Source: 21-14-0-10-47-8 sp966211455
Lineage (GTDB): Bacteria; Bdellovibrionota; Bdellovibrionia; Bdellovibrionales; Bdellovibrionaceae
Assembly: GCA_966211455.1 (NCBI GenBank)
Contig: CBIHNI010000003.1
Span: forward strand, 1 to 64,000
Direction: 5' to 3'
Length of the DNA: 64,000 nucleotides
The notes beneath the pieces are model-generated. The model made no database searches and was not told the origin of the DNA. It worked only from the letters and a program-made list of their open reading frames with translations. This document shows positions 53,610 to 61,580 of this stretch, in pieces. The position numbers and the translations under genes are program-made. Each line of letters starts with the position of its first letter. The stretch's first letter is position 1.

Positions 53610-55088
53610 ATGAAAACGGTAGTTCTGTCTTTGGCAATTTTGCTGAGCCTGACTGTGGCTTGCTCGAGCTCGATGAAATCTGGAAATCGATCTCCGCAAC
53701 AAGTGGCCGAACAGCCCAGCGAAGAAGAATTGAAAAACGAGCAGGCCTTTATCGCCTTGATGAGCAATCCCACACCTGAAGCCTCGGCTCGTGATTTTGG
53801 AAAGTATCTGGATCGCCAGCTGAATTATATTTTTATTGCTCAAGGTTTGCTGCAGCAGTTTGACCAAGAACTGGATGCGGTTCACAAAGCGAAAATGAAA
53901 AATGTCGATGCGGAACCGGATCAGCGCAAGCTAGATCAGCTTCGTATCAAGCTGAATATCGTCTGGGAATACTATCACGAAAAGACCGAGCGTCTGACGC
54001 ATATTTATTCTCGCCTGCGTGACGAGGCTGCGAAAAATTCAAGCCCTTATCAGAAATCAGCGACCTTTGCCTTGGGATCGATGCAAAGCTATGTGGATCG
54101 CGCTTGGAAGAGCGGAGATCATTGGGCACTTTTGACTTTGATTGCAAGCCTGCAAGCAGCAGATGAAAAGCTTCAGGAAACAAATCCAGGTCAGCCGACT
54201 TTGGCTTTTATGTCTTTCTATACAAAAAAATTGAACAACCAGAACGAGATCAATTCGGCGAAAGCCCAAAGCGTGACTTTCCAGAAAACGCGTAAGAAGC
54301 GTGCGCTGGATCGTGCCTTTGAAAAAGAGTGGACCACTTATCTGGATCAGCGTGAAAAAGAAGTGAATGCGGAAAAAGCGGCCGATCGTCAACCGAACAC
54401 CGACGTTCTTTATCCAAGTCCTGGAGGCACCGGCAATATCACCGGCAATGCTTTCAAGCCGGGCTTCTGGGCGATCACGTTCGATGATGGTCCACACCCC
54501 ACCCACACCATGGGAATGGTCAATGCGATGAACAGCGCCGGCTTCGAAGGAACCTTTTACTGGCTGACGCAGAATATGAAAAAATATCCGGCGATCGTCG
54601 CCGAAGTTGGCAAGCAGGGTTTCAAACGGGCCAGCCACTCTTACACGCATGCAAATCTTCCAACTTTGAATCAAGCGGGATTGAATCACGAGATCAATGA
54701 AGCTTATTCGGGATTTGCGGATGTGGTGGGCCAGCCACCGACATTTTTCCGCTGCCCGTATGGCGCCTGCGGGTCCAACAATTCCAACATTCGGCAGATG
54801 ATCGCGAACAAAAAAATGCTTCACACCTTCTGGAATGTAGACACCTTGGATTGGCAGGACAGCGATCCGCAAAGCATCTTCCAGCGCGCCAAGAAACAGA
54901 TGGAAGTTCTAAATCGCGGCGTCGTTTTGTTCCACGATATCCATCCGCAGTCGGTGAAGGCCGTACAGCTTTTGGTGAATTGGATCAGCACGCAAAAAAC
55001 AGCATGGAAAGTTCTGAATATGGAAGAAATGGTCCGCGAGGAAACGGCGGACCCAAATTCTCCTTCAAAGCATTACACTTCGCCGTAA
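53610..55088 (+). CDS. NodB-type polysaccharide deacetylase lipoprotein
   Basis: This gene encodes 492 residues from the ATG at 53610, with AAAGGGG upstream. A lipobox (SLTVAC) makes it a lipoprotein. Residues about 30-270 are helical and unassigned. The NodB domain is intact: TFDDGP at 290-295, SHSYTH, FFRCPYG, DTLDW and VVLFHDIH. These are metal-dependent enzymes that remove acetyl groups from N-acetylglucosamine in peptidoglycan, chitin or related polymers. Bdellovibrio uses such enzymes to mark prey wall; that role here is inferred. The stop overlaps the next start as TAATG. Confidence 0.9.
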   Translation: MKTVVLSLAILLSLTVACSSSMKSGNRSPQQVAEQPSEEELKNEQAFIALMSNPTPEASARDFGKYLDRQLNYIFIAQGLLQQFDQELDAVHKAKMKNVDAEPDQRKLDQLRIKLNIVWEYYHEKTERLTHIYSRLRDEAAKNSSPYQKSATFALGSMQSYVDRAWKSGDHWALLTLIASLQAADEKLQETNPGQPTLAFMSFYTKKLNNQNEINSAKAQSVTFQKTRKKRALDRAFEKEWTTYLDQREKEVNAEKAADRQPNTDVLYPSPGGTGNITGNAFKPGFWAITFDDGPHPTHTMGMVNAMNSAGFEGTFYWLTQNMKKYPAIVAEVGKQGFKRASHSYTHANLPTLNQAGLNHEINEAYSGFADVVGQPPTFFRCPYGACGSNNSNIRQMIANKKMLHTFWNVDTLDWQDSDPQSIFQRAKKQMEVLNRGVVLFHDIHPQSVKAVQLLVNWISTQKTAWKVLNMEEMVREETADPNSPSKHYTSP

Positions 55089-55558
55089 TGAGTATGATTT
55101 TTCGCTCTTCTATTTTCAGTTTGATTTTGTTCATGGGTCTTGGGGCTTTGGCGGCCCTGAATCCCTCGACGTGGTCTTTGCGTTATCTGGCGCGCGCTTC
55201 GAACGCTTTGCTAGTGGCCAGTGATCAGTCCCTGGAAAAGAAGTCCGTGATGTGTGGGATCAAAGGAGCACAGATTTCAGCTTTAAGCCAAGGCTTGCAT
55301 GCTTTGGTCGACGCAAAGATCGCGGCTTTAAGTACGAATCAAAAAGCGACAATTCGTCAGCAGGCTTCCAGCTGTGCCGACGAATGCACCTGCGATATTT
55401 ACAAGTATCACTTTGAAAAAAGCTTGGATGCGGCCGACACTGACGCTTTGAAAAGAATGTCTTCGCAATTTGAATCCGTCACCGCAGAAAAACGCCAAGC
55501 TTGCGCCGCCAAGTTCAGCGAATTTTGTTCGAGCCAGCTTCTTAAGGCGTTGCAGTAG
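55088..55558 (+). CDS. Small exported or anchored Cys-rich protein coupled to the deacetylase
   Basis: This gene encodes 156 residues from the ATG at 55088, overlapping the deacetylase stop (TAATG). A frame reaching back to 54851 is only a shadow of that gene. The N-terminus (FSLILFMGLGALAAL) is a signal peptide or anchor. Six cysteines occur in the rest, including SSCADECTCDIYKYHF, AACAAKF-like QACAAKFSEFCSSQ. Likely periplasmic with disulfides. Tight coupling suggests that it assists the deacetylase. Family not recognised. Confidence 0.75.
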   Translation: MSMIFRSSIFSLILFMGLGALAALNPSTWSLRYLARASNALLVASDQSLEKKSVMCGIKGAQISALSQGLHALVDAKIAALSTNQKATIRQQASSCADECTCDIYKYHFEKSLDAADTDALKRMSSQFESVTAEKRQACAAKFSEFCSSQLLKALQ

Positions 55559-55730
55559 GAACCACTCGCGGCGGCGCCGATGATGTCGAGCGCTCGCCCG
55601 CGTGCTTGTCAGCGATTTCTTCTTTGCGGTTCTCTTTTACGGGGTTGCGATGACGAACAATCATCACGACCATGGTCACTCCACCCGCAATAATCAACAG
55701 TCCGAGAATGAACGAGAGAATAAATGACAT
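55542..55730 (-). CDS. Small single-pass membrane protein
   Basis: This gene encodes 62 residues. GGAGG lies seven to eight bases before the ATG, which supports real expression. Residues 3-25 (FILSFILGLLIIAGGVTMVVMIV) form one membrane helix, followed by a basic, then Ser/Pro-rich cytoplasmic tail. Its last 17 bases overlap the end of the convergent gene. Function unknown. Confidence 0.65.
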   Translation of the reverse strand: MSFILSFILGLLIIAGGVTMVVMIVRHRNPVKENRKEEIADKHAGERSTSSAPPRVVPTATP

Positions 55731-56085
55731 AAATACCTCCTACTTTAGATCAAAGCGCGGCCTGGCCCTATTTTCTATTCTTAGCAAAGCATTTATTTGA
55801 AAATGCAGAAAAGGATTTTGATCTTTCACAGACCGCACTGTGCGAGGTTGATTGTTCGGATTGCTCGTCACGGCTTTGGTTTTTTTGGATTACTTGTCAC
55901 AGCTCTTTAGCTGTTAGGAGTGGTCGTCACAGCGGTGGGCTGGTGTAATTGCAGGTGCATCCATCCGTGAGCCTGGCCGGCCGCGAAGGCTGCAAGACGG
56001 CGCCTGAGAGTGAAATTGAGCAAAAAAATGCGTTCGTCCACACTGCCACGGGTACCAACTTCTTTGAGGTGGGTCTTTAAGTCCC

Positions 56086-56186
56086 CCTCACAAAGTCTGG
56101 AACCAGTTGGTTCCGAACTTTGTGAGGCAGGAGTCTGAAGCCCCCTCAGAGAAATGACTCCCAGTTGGAAGTCATTTCTCTGAGGG
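56086..56186. other. Two tandem long perfect hairpins
   Basis: Hairpin 1: CCTCACAAAGT (56086-56096) with ACTTTGTGAGG (56117-56127), and inside it GGAACC-AGTT-GGTTCC. Hairpin 2: CCCTCAGAGAAATGACT (56143-56159) with its exact 17-base complement (56170-56186), capped by CC-AGTT-GG. Both loops centre on CCAGTTGG. A preceding segment near 56064-56072 (TTTGAGGTG) could pair with the left arm of hairpin 1 instead. The hairpins occupy part of a 655-base gap with no credible gene. Confidence 0.85.
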
Positions 56187-56254
56187 CATCAGTGCAACAA
56201 AAAGCTAAGAGTGAATTCCCCAAAACCATACGAGTGAATTTTCCAAACATCGGA

Positions 56255-56346
56255 ATCGCTGGCCAGGACGGCCAGCGATCGCGGGTTCGGGCTGGCCGAA
56301 GCCCGATTGCATGGACGCACGGCCCGCATGATACGAGAAAAGCCCC
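56255..56346 (+). repeat. Interspersed structured element, copy 3
   Basis: This is the most compact copy. Hairpin A is ATCGCTGGCC (56255-56264) with GGCCAGCGAT (56270-56279). Stem B is TCGGGC (56287-56292) with GCCCGA (56301-56306). The core at 56305-56337 reads GATTGCATGGACGCACGGCC then CGCATGATACGAG, and a CCCC follows. The CTCGAGAAAA seen after copy 2 is also present here at 56351. It ends 40 bases before the 3' end of aspS. Confidence 0.85.
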
Positions 56347-56385
56347 ACAGCTCGAGAAAAAAACTCAACAACCCGAAAGGAGCTC

Positions 56386-58194
56386 TTACGTCCCCTTCTC
56401 TTTCATGTCTTCTAAGAATTTTTCTGCCAGTGGGCTCAGCTTCACGCCGACTTCGTTCAACTGGTCGCGGCTGACCTCAGATGGAGCATCCGCCATGATG
56501 TCGGTTGCTTTCGCGGTTTTTGGGAAGGCGATGACTTCGCGGATGGCATCTGTTTCACACAGAAGCATCACAAGACGGTCCATACCCCAGGCGATTCCAC
56601 CGTGTGGAGGCGCGCCGTACTTGAAGGCTTCCAAGAAGAAACCGAATTTCTTTTCAGCATCTTCAGGAGTCAATCCCAGCATGCGGAACATGGCTTGTTG
56701 CAATTCGTTTCGGTAGATACGGATACTGCCGCCGCCCATTTCGTAACCGTTGCAAACCAAGTCGTAAGCTTTTGCCAACATTTGGCCGTATTTGCTTTCG
56801 TCACCGTCGATCAACCACTGCATGTGTTCGTTGCGTGGAGATGTGAACGGATGGTGACGTGCCATCCAACGTTTGTCTTCCGGAGACCATTCGAAACATG
56901 GGAAGTCGACAACCCACAAGAACTTGTCTTTGCTTGTGTCGATCAGGTTCAGCTCTTTGCCTAGGTGTAGACGAAGAGACGACAAAGAAGCGCAAGCTGT
57001 ATCAAAATCATCAGCAACAACAAGAGCGGCATCGCCTTTTTGTGCACCCACTGCATTGAACATTTCCTCGAGCTTTGTCTTATCAAAGAACTTGCTCACC
57101 GGAGAAGTCAGGCTTCCGTCAGCTTCTGATTTAATCCAAACAAGACCTTTGGCCCCGCCTTTTTTCGCAATATCCGTCAGCTTATCAAATTGTCCGCGCG
57201 AGAATGCGCCACCTTTTGGTACGGCGATTCCGCGCACAATTCCTTTGCGGGCCAAAACGTCGTCGAAAACTTTGAAACCAGATCCGGTCACAATCTTGGC
57301 GAGATCTTTGATCTCCATTGCGAATCGAGTATCCGGTTTATCGATACCGTAACGATCCATTGCCTCTTGATAGCTCATGCGTGGGATCTCGCCGACTTCG
57401 ACGCCTTTGACTTCTTTCCAGATGGTGCGAAGCATGCGCTCGTTCATCTGGATGATGTCTTCTTGATCGATGAACGACATTTCCAAGTCGATTTGCGAAA
57501 ATTCAGGTTGGCGATCGGCGCGCAAATCTTCATCGCGGAAGCAACGAGCGATCTGGAAATAACGATCGTAACCGCCGATCATCAGAAGCTGCTTCAAAAG
57601 TTGCGGCGACTGCGGAAGGGCGTAGAAGTTTCCTGGATTCACACGCGAAGGCACCAAATAGTCACGTGCGCCTTCTGGAGTTGATTTGAACAGGATTGGC
57701 GTTTCGATCTCCAAGAAACCGTTTTCAGATAAGAACTTGCGCACGATTTGCGCCACTTTGTGACGGACGATCAGATGTCTTTGCAAACGCGGTGAACGCA
57801 GATCCAGATAGCGGTACTTCAAACGCAGCATCTCGCTGACGTTTTCGCTGTCGATTTGGAACGGCGGGGTTGCCGCTTCATTCAGAACTTCACAATGAGT
57901 GGCCTCGAGCTCGACCTCACCCGTGCTGATCTTTTTATTGATCATGCCATCCGGACGAGCGCGCACGATTCCTTTCACCGCAACGACGTATTCACCGCGG
58001 AATTCTTTGGCTGATGCGGTTTCCGTTTTCTTTGGATCCAGCACGACCTGGACGATTCCTTCGCGATCGCGCAAGTCAATGAAAACCAGACTGCCGTGAT
58101 CTCGACGCGTGTCCACCCAGCCGGTCAAAGTGACTTCTTTGCCGACGAGCGATTTGTTGACCAATCCACAGTAATGCGTGCGGGAGTATTTCAT
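56386..58194 (-). CDS. aspS: Aspartyl-tRNA synthetase
   Basis: This gene encodes 602 residues from the ATG at 58194, preceded by GAGGGAAAGC. A frame from 58338 would add 48 residues with no homology. An OB-fold anticodon domain (VTLTGWVDTRRDHGSLVFID) comes first. The class II core has motif 2 FRDEDLRADRQPEFSQID and motif 3 GGIAWGMDRLVMLL. A bacterial-type GAD insert sits at about 300-410. It charges tRNA-Asp, and possibly tRNA-Asn if non-discriminating, which I cannot decide here. Confidence 0.97.
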   Translation of the reverse strand: MKYSRTHYCGLVNKSLVGKEVTLTGWVDTRRDHGSLVFIDLRDREGIVQVVLDPKKTETASAKEFRGEYVVAVKGIVRARPDGMINKKISTGEVELEATHCEVLNEAATPPFQIDSENVSEMLRLKYRYLDLRSPRLQRHLIVRHKVAQIVRKFLSENGFLEIETPILFKSTPEGARDYLVPSRVNPGNFYALPQSPQLLKQLLMIGGYDRYFQIARCFRDEDLRADRQPEFSQIDLEMSFIDQEDIIQMNERMLRTIWKEVKGVEVGEIPRMSYQEAMDRYGIDKPDTRFAMEIKDLAKIVTGSGFKVFDDVLARKGIVRGIAVPKGGAFSRGQFDKLTDIAKKGGAKGLVWIKSEADGSLTSPVSKFFDKTKLEEMFNAVGAQKGDAALVVADDFDTACASLSSLRLHLGKELNLIDTSKDKFLWVVDFPCFEWSPEDKRWMARHHPFTSPRNEHMQWLIDGDESKYGQMLAKAYDLVCNGYEMGGGSIRIYRNELQQAMFRMLGLTPEDAEKKFGFFLEAFKYGAPPHGGIAWGMDRLVMLLCETDAIREVIAFPKTAKATDIMADAPSEVSRDQLNEVGVKLSPLAEKFLEDMKEKGT

Positions 58195-58321
58195 GTGCTT
58201 TCCCTCGGTAAAGCACTCATCCTGACATACCTCCCCAAGAGGGGTCAAAAACCTTCTTCCAATCTTCTTTTCGTAGACGGATCTTTGGCTCGGCGTTACC
58301 CTTTTTCCTGTAGGAGGCTTT

Positions 58322-58627
58322 ATGCCGAAAGTGACCATCGATCATTCATCCAACCTCCCTGCCGCCGACGCCTTTTCGAAGATCAAGACTTTCTTCGAAA
58401 ACGATGCCGATATTCGACGCTTTGACCCAAGCCTCAAATGCGATTTCCAAGAAAGCTCCATGTCAGGACGTGCGACCGGGAGCCAGTTCAAAGCCGATAT
58501 TTCCGTGAAAAACCAAGGCCCTGGCAGCGTGGTTCAGGTGGTGGTCGATTTGCCGCTGATGCTCACTCCGTTTAAAGGGAAAGTCCAAGAAACCATCCAA
58601 AAAAAATTAAGCAAGTACCTGGCTTGA
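58322..58627 (+). CDS. Polyhydroxyalkanoic acid system family protein
   Basis: This gene encodes 101 residues. GTAGGAGGC precedes the ATG. The pattern matches the family PF09650: VTIDHSSNLPAADAFSKIKT, then SMSGRATGSQFKADISV, VQVVVDLPLMLTPFKGKVQE and a C-terminal helix. Members are small proteins often near PHA granule genes, but their role is not established. No PHA synthesis genes are nearby. It is divergent from aspS and followed after 39 bases by the sigma factor gene. Confidence 0.75.
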   Translation: MPKVTIDHSSNLPAADAFSKIKTFFENDADIRRFDPSLKCDFQESSMSGRATGSQFKADISVKNQGPGSVVQVVVDLPLMLTPFKGKVQETIQKKLSKYLA

Positions 58628-58666
58628 TTTCTTAAAAGGCGTACCCAGAGTTAAGGTACTTCAGTC

Positions 58667-59896
58667 ATGGCTCAAAAGAAAAAAACCACGCCTTCCAAAA
58701 AGAAGGTCGAAAAGAAAGCAGCGCCCTTGAAACCGACCACCGCGAAGGTGTCGGCTTCGGCGCCTATTGCTTCGGTCTCGCCCAAGGCGGTGAAAACTGT
58801 TGAGCCTAAGAAACCTTCGAAAGCAAAAGCCGGAAAGCCGGTGAAAGAAGCGCGCCGTGTGGTGGCCGAAGTCATCCATCACGACGATGCGGACGAATCT
58901 TCAATTCAAGATTCACATCAAGACGAAGACGCGTATCACGCCCAAGAAGCGGAAGAGATCGCCGAAGCTTCCGCCGCAGTTGAAGAAGGGGATGCGGATA
59001 TCGAGACCGATTCGGAGTCAGATTCGGACTCGGAAGAAATTGCGAAAGTTCCCGCCAAAGGCGCGGGCAAAGCGGTTGCGACCACGACCGATCCGGTCTC
59101 CTTGTATCTGGCCGAAGTCCGCAAGTACCCGCTTCTTTCGCGCGAGCAAGAATCGGAACTGGCAAAAAAATATTTTGAAACCAAAGATCCCGTGGCCGCG
59201 CAGGCCCTGGTCACTGCCAATCTTCGCTTCGTCGTGAAGGTTGCGGCCGAGTACTCGCGCTTTGGCGCCCGCATGATCGACTTGATCCAAGAAGGAAACA
59301 TGGGGCTTATGCACGGCGTGCGCGAGTTCAATCCTTACAAGGGCGTTCGTTTGATCACTTACGCCGTTTGGTGGATCCGCGGTTACATCCAAGAGTATCT
59401 GATGAAGCAGTACTCGTTGGTGAAAATCGGAACGACTCAGAATCAGAAAAAATTATTCTATCAATTGCAGCGTCAAAAAGAAGAGCTGGATGCTTTGGGG
59501 AAATCTCCGGACATCAAAATGCTCAGCTCGAAGCTTGGCATTCCAGAAGACGAAGTTGAAATGATGGCGCAGCGGATGTCAGGCCGTGATGTCAGCTTGG
59601 ATCGCCCCGTAGACGACGAATCCGGCTCGAGCCTGATGGACTTCCAAAAGATTGACACCCACATGCCGGATGAAGACATCGCGCAAAAAGAAGAGATGAC
59701 TCATTTGAACGAGGCCATTGAAGCTTTGAAGCCCTTGCTTTCGGACCGCGAAAAAATCATTCTCGACGAACGAATCTTGGCAGACGAACCACTGACCTTG
59801 CAAGAGATCGGCGAAAAGTACGGCATCACCCGCGAAGCCGTCCGTCAGATGGAGACCCGTCTGATGAAAAAAATCAAAGACCAATACCAAAAATAG
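58667..59896 (+). CDS. rpoH: RpoH-type (sigma-32) RNA polymerase sigma factor with long N-terminal extension
   Basis: This gene encodes 409 residues. The first about 140 residues are low complexity: Lys/Ala/Pro-rich, then Glu/Asp/Ser-rich. The sigma core follows: DPVSLYLAEVRKYPLLSREQE (region 1.2), LRFVVKVAAEYSRFGARMID and GVRLITYAVWWIRGYIQEYL (region 2), QKKLFYQLQRQKEEL (the RpoH box) and the region 4 helix-turn-helix LTLQEIGEKYGITREAVRQM. It should direct heat-shock transcription. Typical RpoH is near 285 residues, so the extension is unusual and may control stability or localisation. Confidence 0.92.
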   Translation: MAQKKKTTPSKKKVEKKAAPLKPTTAKVSASAPIASVSPKAVKTVEPKKPSKAKAGKPVKEARRVVAEVIHHDDADESSIQDSHQDEDAYHAQEAEEIAEASAAVEEGDADIETDSESDSDSEEIAKVPAKGAGKAVATTTDPVSLYLAEVRKYPLLSREQESELAKKYFETKDPVAAQALVTANLRFVVKVAAEYSRFGARMIDLIQEGNMGLMHGVREFNPYKGVRLITYAVWWIRGYIQEYLMKQYSLVKIGTTQNQKKLFYQLQRQKEELDALGKSPDIKMLSSKLGIPEDEVEMMAQRMSGRDVSLDRPVDDESGSSLMDFQKIDTHMPDEDIAQKEEMTHLNEAIEALKPLLSDREKIILDERILADEPLTLQEIGEKYGITREAVRQMETRLMKKIKDQYQK

Positions 59897-59913
59897 TCCT
59901 TGGGTAGTCCTTG

Positions 59914-59960
59914 GGTACGCCGTACCTTTCGGTACGGCATGGCAAAAGGTACGGCGTACC
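59914..59960. terminator. Nested palindromic hairpin between rpoH and the sensor kinase
   Basis: GGTACGCCGTACC (59914-59926) is the exact complement of GGTACGGCGTACC (59948-59960). The first arm also forms a short alternative stem with the following CGGTACGG. It fills the 64-base gap between two convergent genes and starts 17 bases after the rpoH stop. It is likely a bidirectional terminator, although without a T-run. Confidence 0.6.
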
Positions 59961-61580
59961 TTATGCTGGGAAGCGCATTTCGAGGATGGCTCCGGTTGTT
60001 TGGCCGTTCGAGCTGATTGCATTTGTGGCTGTGATCTTGGCGTGATGAGCGTCGCAAATTGTTTTCATGATCACCGAGCCCAAGCCCACCGAAATGCGAT
60101 GCTGATTTCCGTTTTGGATTTGACGGCTGTGCCGCCGCTCACCGAATGATTTCAAAACATCGGCCGGGAATCCAGGACCGTCGTCTTCGAAGCGGATCAC
60201 CAGCTCGTTTCCGACCATCGATGTTTTCACCCAGACTTTGCTCTTCGCAAACGAGATCGAATTTTCCATCGCATTTCGAATCAGACGTCGAATCAGATAA
60301 CCATCGGCTGATATCAAAGGACTGTTCACACTGAGATGAGTGAGAATTGAAACTTGTTTCCCCTGAAATTTTTCGCGCAGATTGATTTGATCGGCTTCGT
60401 CTTGGATCACAGATTCCATCGAAATGGCCTTGCGATCTTTCTGATAATTGGGTTCGTTGACCTGGGCCAGGAAAAGAAGGTCTTCCACCAAGCGCTCAAA
60501 ATACTGCACTTCGCTTAATGATAGATCCAGCATCTCTTGCTTGGTCGGAGCATCGATCTTTTCACCTTTTAGACTTAAGGTTTCCAAAAAACTTTTCAAA
60601 GAAGCGATCGGCGTGCGCAGATCATGAGTCAGCTCTTGTAAAAGCTTGGTCCGAGCCCGCTCGACCGAGCGCAGATGTTCGACCAGCTTTTCGATTTCGT
60701 CCGCCATGCGGTTGAATCGAAGCATCGCCTGACCGAATTCGTCTTTGCGCTTCACTTCAAAACGCGCCTTGAGATTTCCTTTTTGCAATTCGGAAATCAC
60801 ATCGTCAGCCATTTTGACTTTCTTGTTCACGGAATAATAGATCATCGAAATCGCAACGGCGATCCCCAACACCAGGGATAAAACCAAGGACAAAAATCCC
60901 ATCAGTGGCGGCGAAATCGGCGGACGATTTGCCTTCATTTCCGATGGCGGTGGCATCATGCGATCCCGCGGATGCTCGAGCAAAAGGTAAACCACTGGCT
61001 CGCCACTGAGACGAATCAGATGGCTTTGCCGCATCATCATATGAAACATTCCGCCACCCGGAGGAGGTGGAAATAAACCGCCCATCATGCCTCGAGGAGG
61101 AGGAGGAGGAGGAGGACCACCGGCAGGCAGCTCACCGCCAGGTCCGCCGGGACCAGGGCCACCCAGACGAGTTTCGCCACCCATCGGAGGCGGCGGTGGC
61201 ATCAATCCCTCGGGCGGAGGGTTGGGACGAATCGCAACTGCATCGTATTCGTTGACTGGTTTTTCAATTGTCGACCATTCAAATGGCAACCGAGCCCCAT
61301 CCGGATAAAGAATCCTTCCGTCAGCCGCAATCAACGTCATTTTTGGTACGGAAATCTGATCGCTCATCGCTTCGATATTTTGAATGGCGACAAGACGACT
61401 TTTCTCACTCATGTGATCCACAAGCTTGGCAAAAAACGTTGGCGGCTTTGTGGAAAATTCGTTGGGTTTTGGCGCCAACTGGCGCATCAAGAACATATTA
61501 AAGTAAAAACCCAAGATCAGAAAAATAATCAAGCAAGCCAAGGCCCACAAAAAGTATTTCTGATAAATTTTTATTTTCAT
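59961..61580 (-). CDS. Membrane sensor histidine kinase with Pro/Gly/Met-rich sensor loop
   Basis: This gene encodes 539 residues. Membrane helix 1 is about 10-32. The periplasmic loop (33-225) contains an exceptional Pro/Gly stretch at about 120-180 with PPPPP and GGPGPGGPGG runs, and then GGGMFHMMMRQSH. Helix 2 is near 227-250, followed by a HAMP domain, HisKA with phosphorylated His319 in ELTHDLRTPIASLKS, and an HATPase with DDGPGFPADVL and GLGSVIMKTIC. It overlaps the response regulator by four bases. The regulated signal is unknown; His and Met residues in the loop could bind metal. Confidence 0.93.
   Translation of the reverse strand: MKIKIYQKYFLWALACLIIFLILGFYFNMFLMRQLAPKPNEFSTKPPTFFAKLVDHMSEKSRLVAIQNIEAMSDQISVPKMTLIAADGRILYPDGARLPFEWSTIEKPVNEYDAVAIRPNPPPEGLMPPPPPMGGETRLGGPGPGGPGGELPAGGPPPPPPPRGMMGGLFPPPPGGGMFHMMMRQSHLIRLSGEPVVYLLLEHPRDRMMPPPSEMKANRPPISPPLMGFLSLVLSLVLGIAVAISMIYYSVNKKVKMADDVISELQKGNLKARFEVKRKDEFGQAMLRFNRMADEIEKLVEHLRSVERARTKLLQELTHDLRTPIASLKSFLETLSLKGEKIDAPTKQEMLDLSLSEVQYFERLVEDLLFLAQVNEPNYQKDRKAISMESVIQDEADQINLREKFQGKQVSILTHLSVNSPLISADGYLIRRLIRNAMENSISFAKSKVWVKTSMVGNELVIRFEDDGPGFPADVLKSFGERRHSRQIQNGNQHRISVGLGSVIMKTICDAHHAKITATNAISSNGQTTGAILEMRFPA

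Noticed and set aside
54851..55087. N-terminal extension of the Cys-rich gene into the deacetylase
   Set aside because: The extension is an off-frame reading of the NodB domain. The TAATG start at 55088 begins a proper signal peptide.
56281..56337. GGGTTCG in the repeat as a tRNA T-loop
   Set aside because: There is no acceptor stem, anticodon arm or CCA-like end around it, and the core does not fold as a cloverleaf.
46104..56716. Three short frames that all contain a WTHGPHD-like peptide (within 46104-46325, 53286-53579 and 56165-56716)
   Set aside because: The shared peptide is the translated core of the interspersed structured element. The frames have no common start or ribosome-binding site, and the third runs antisense into aspS.
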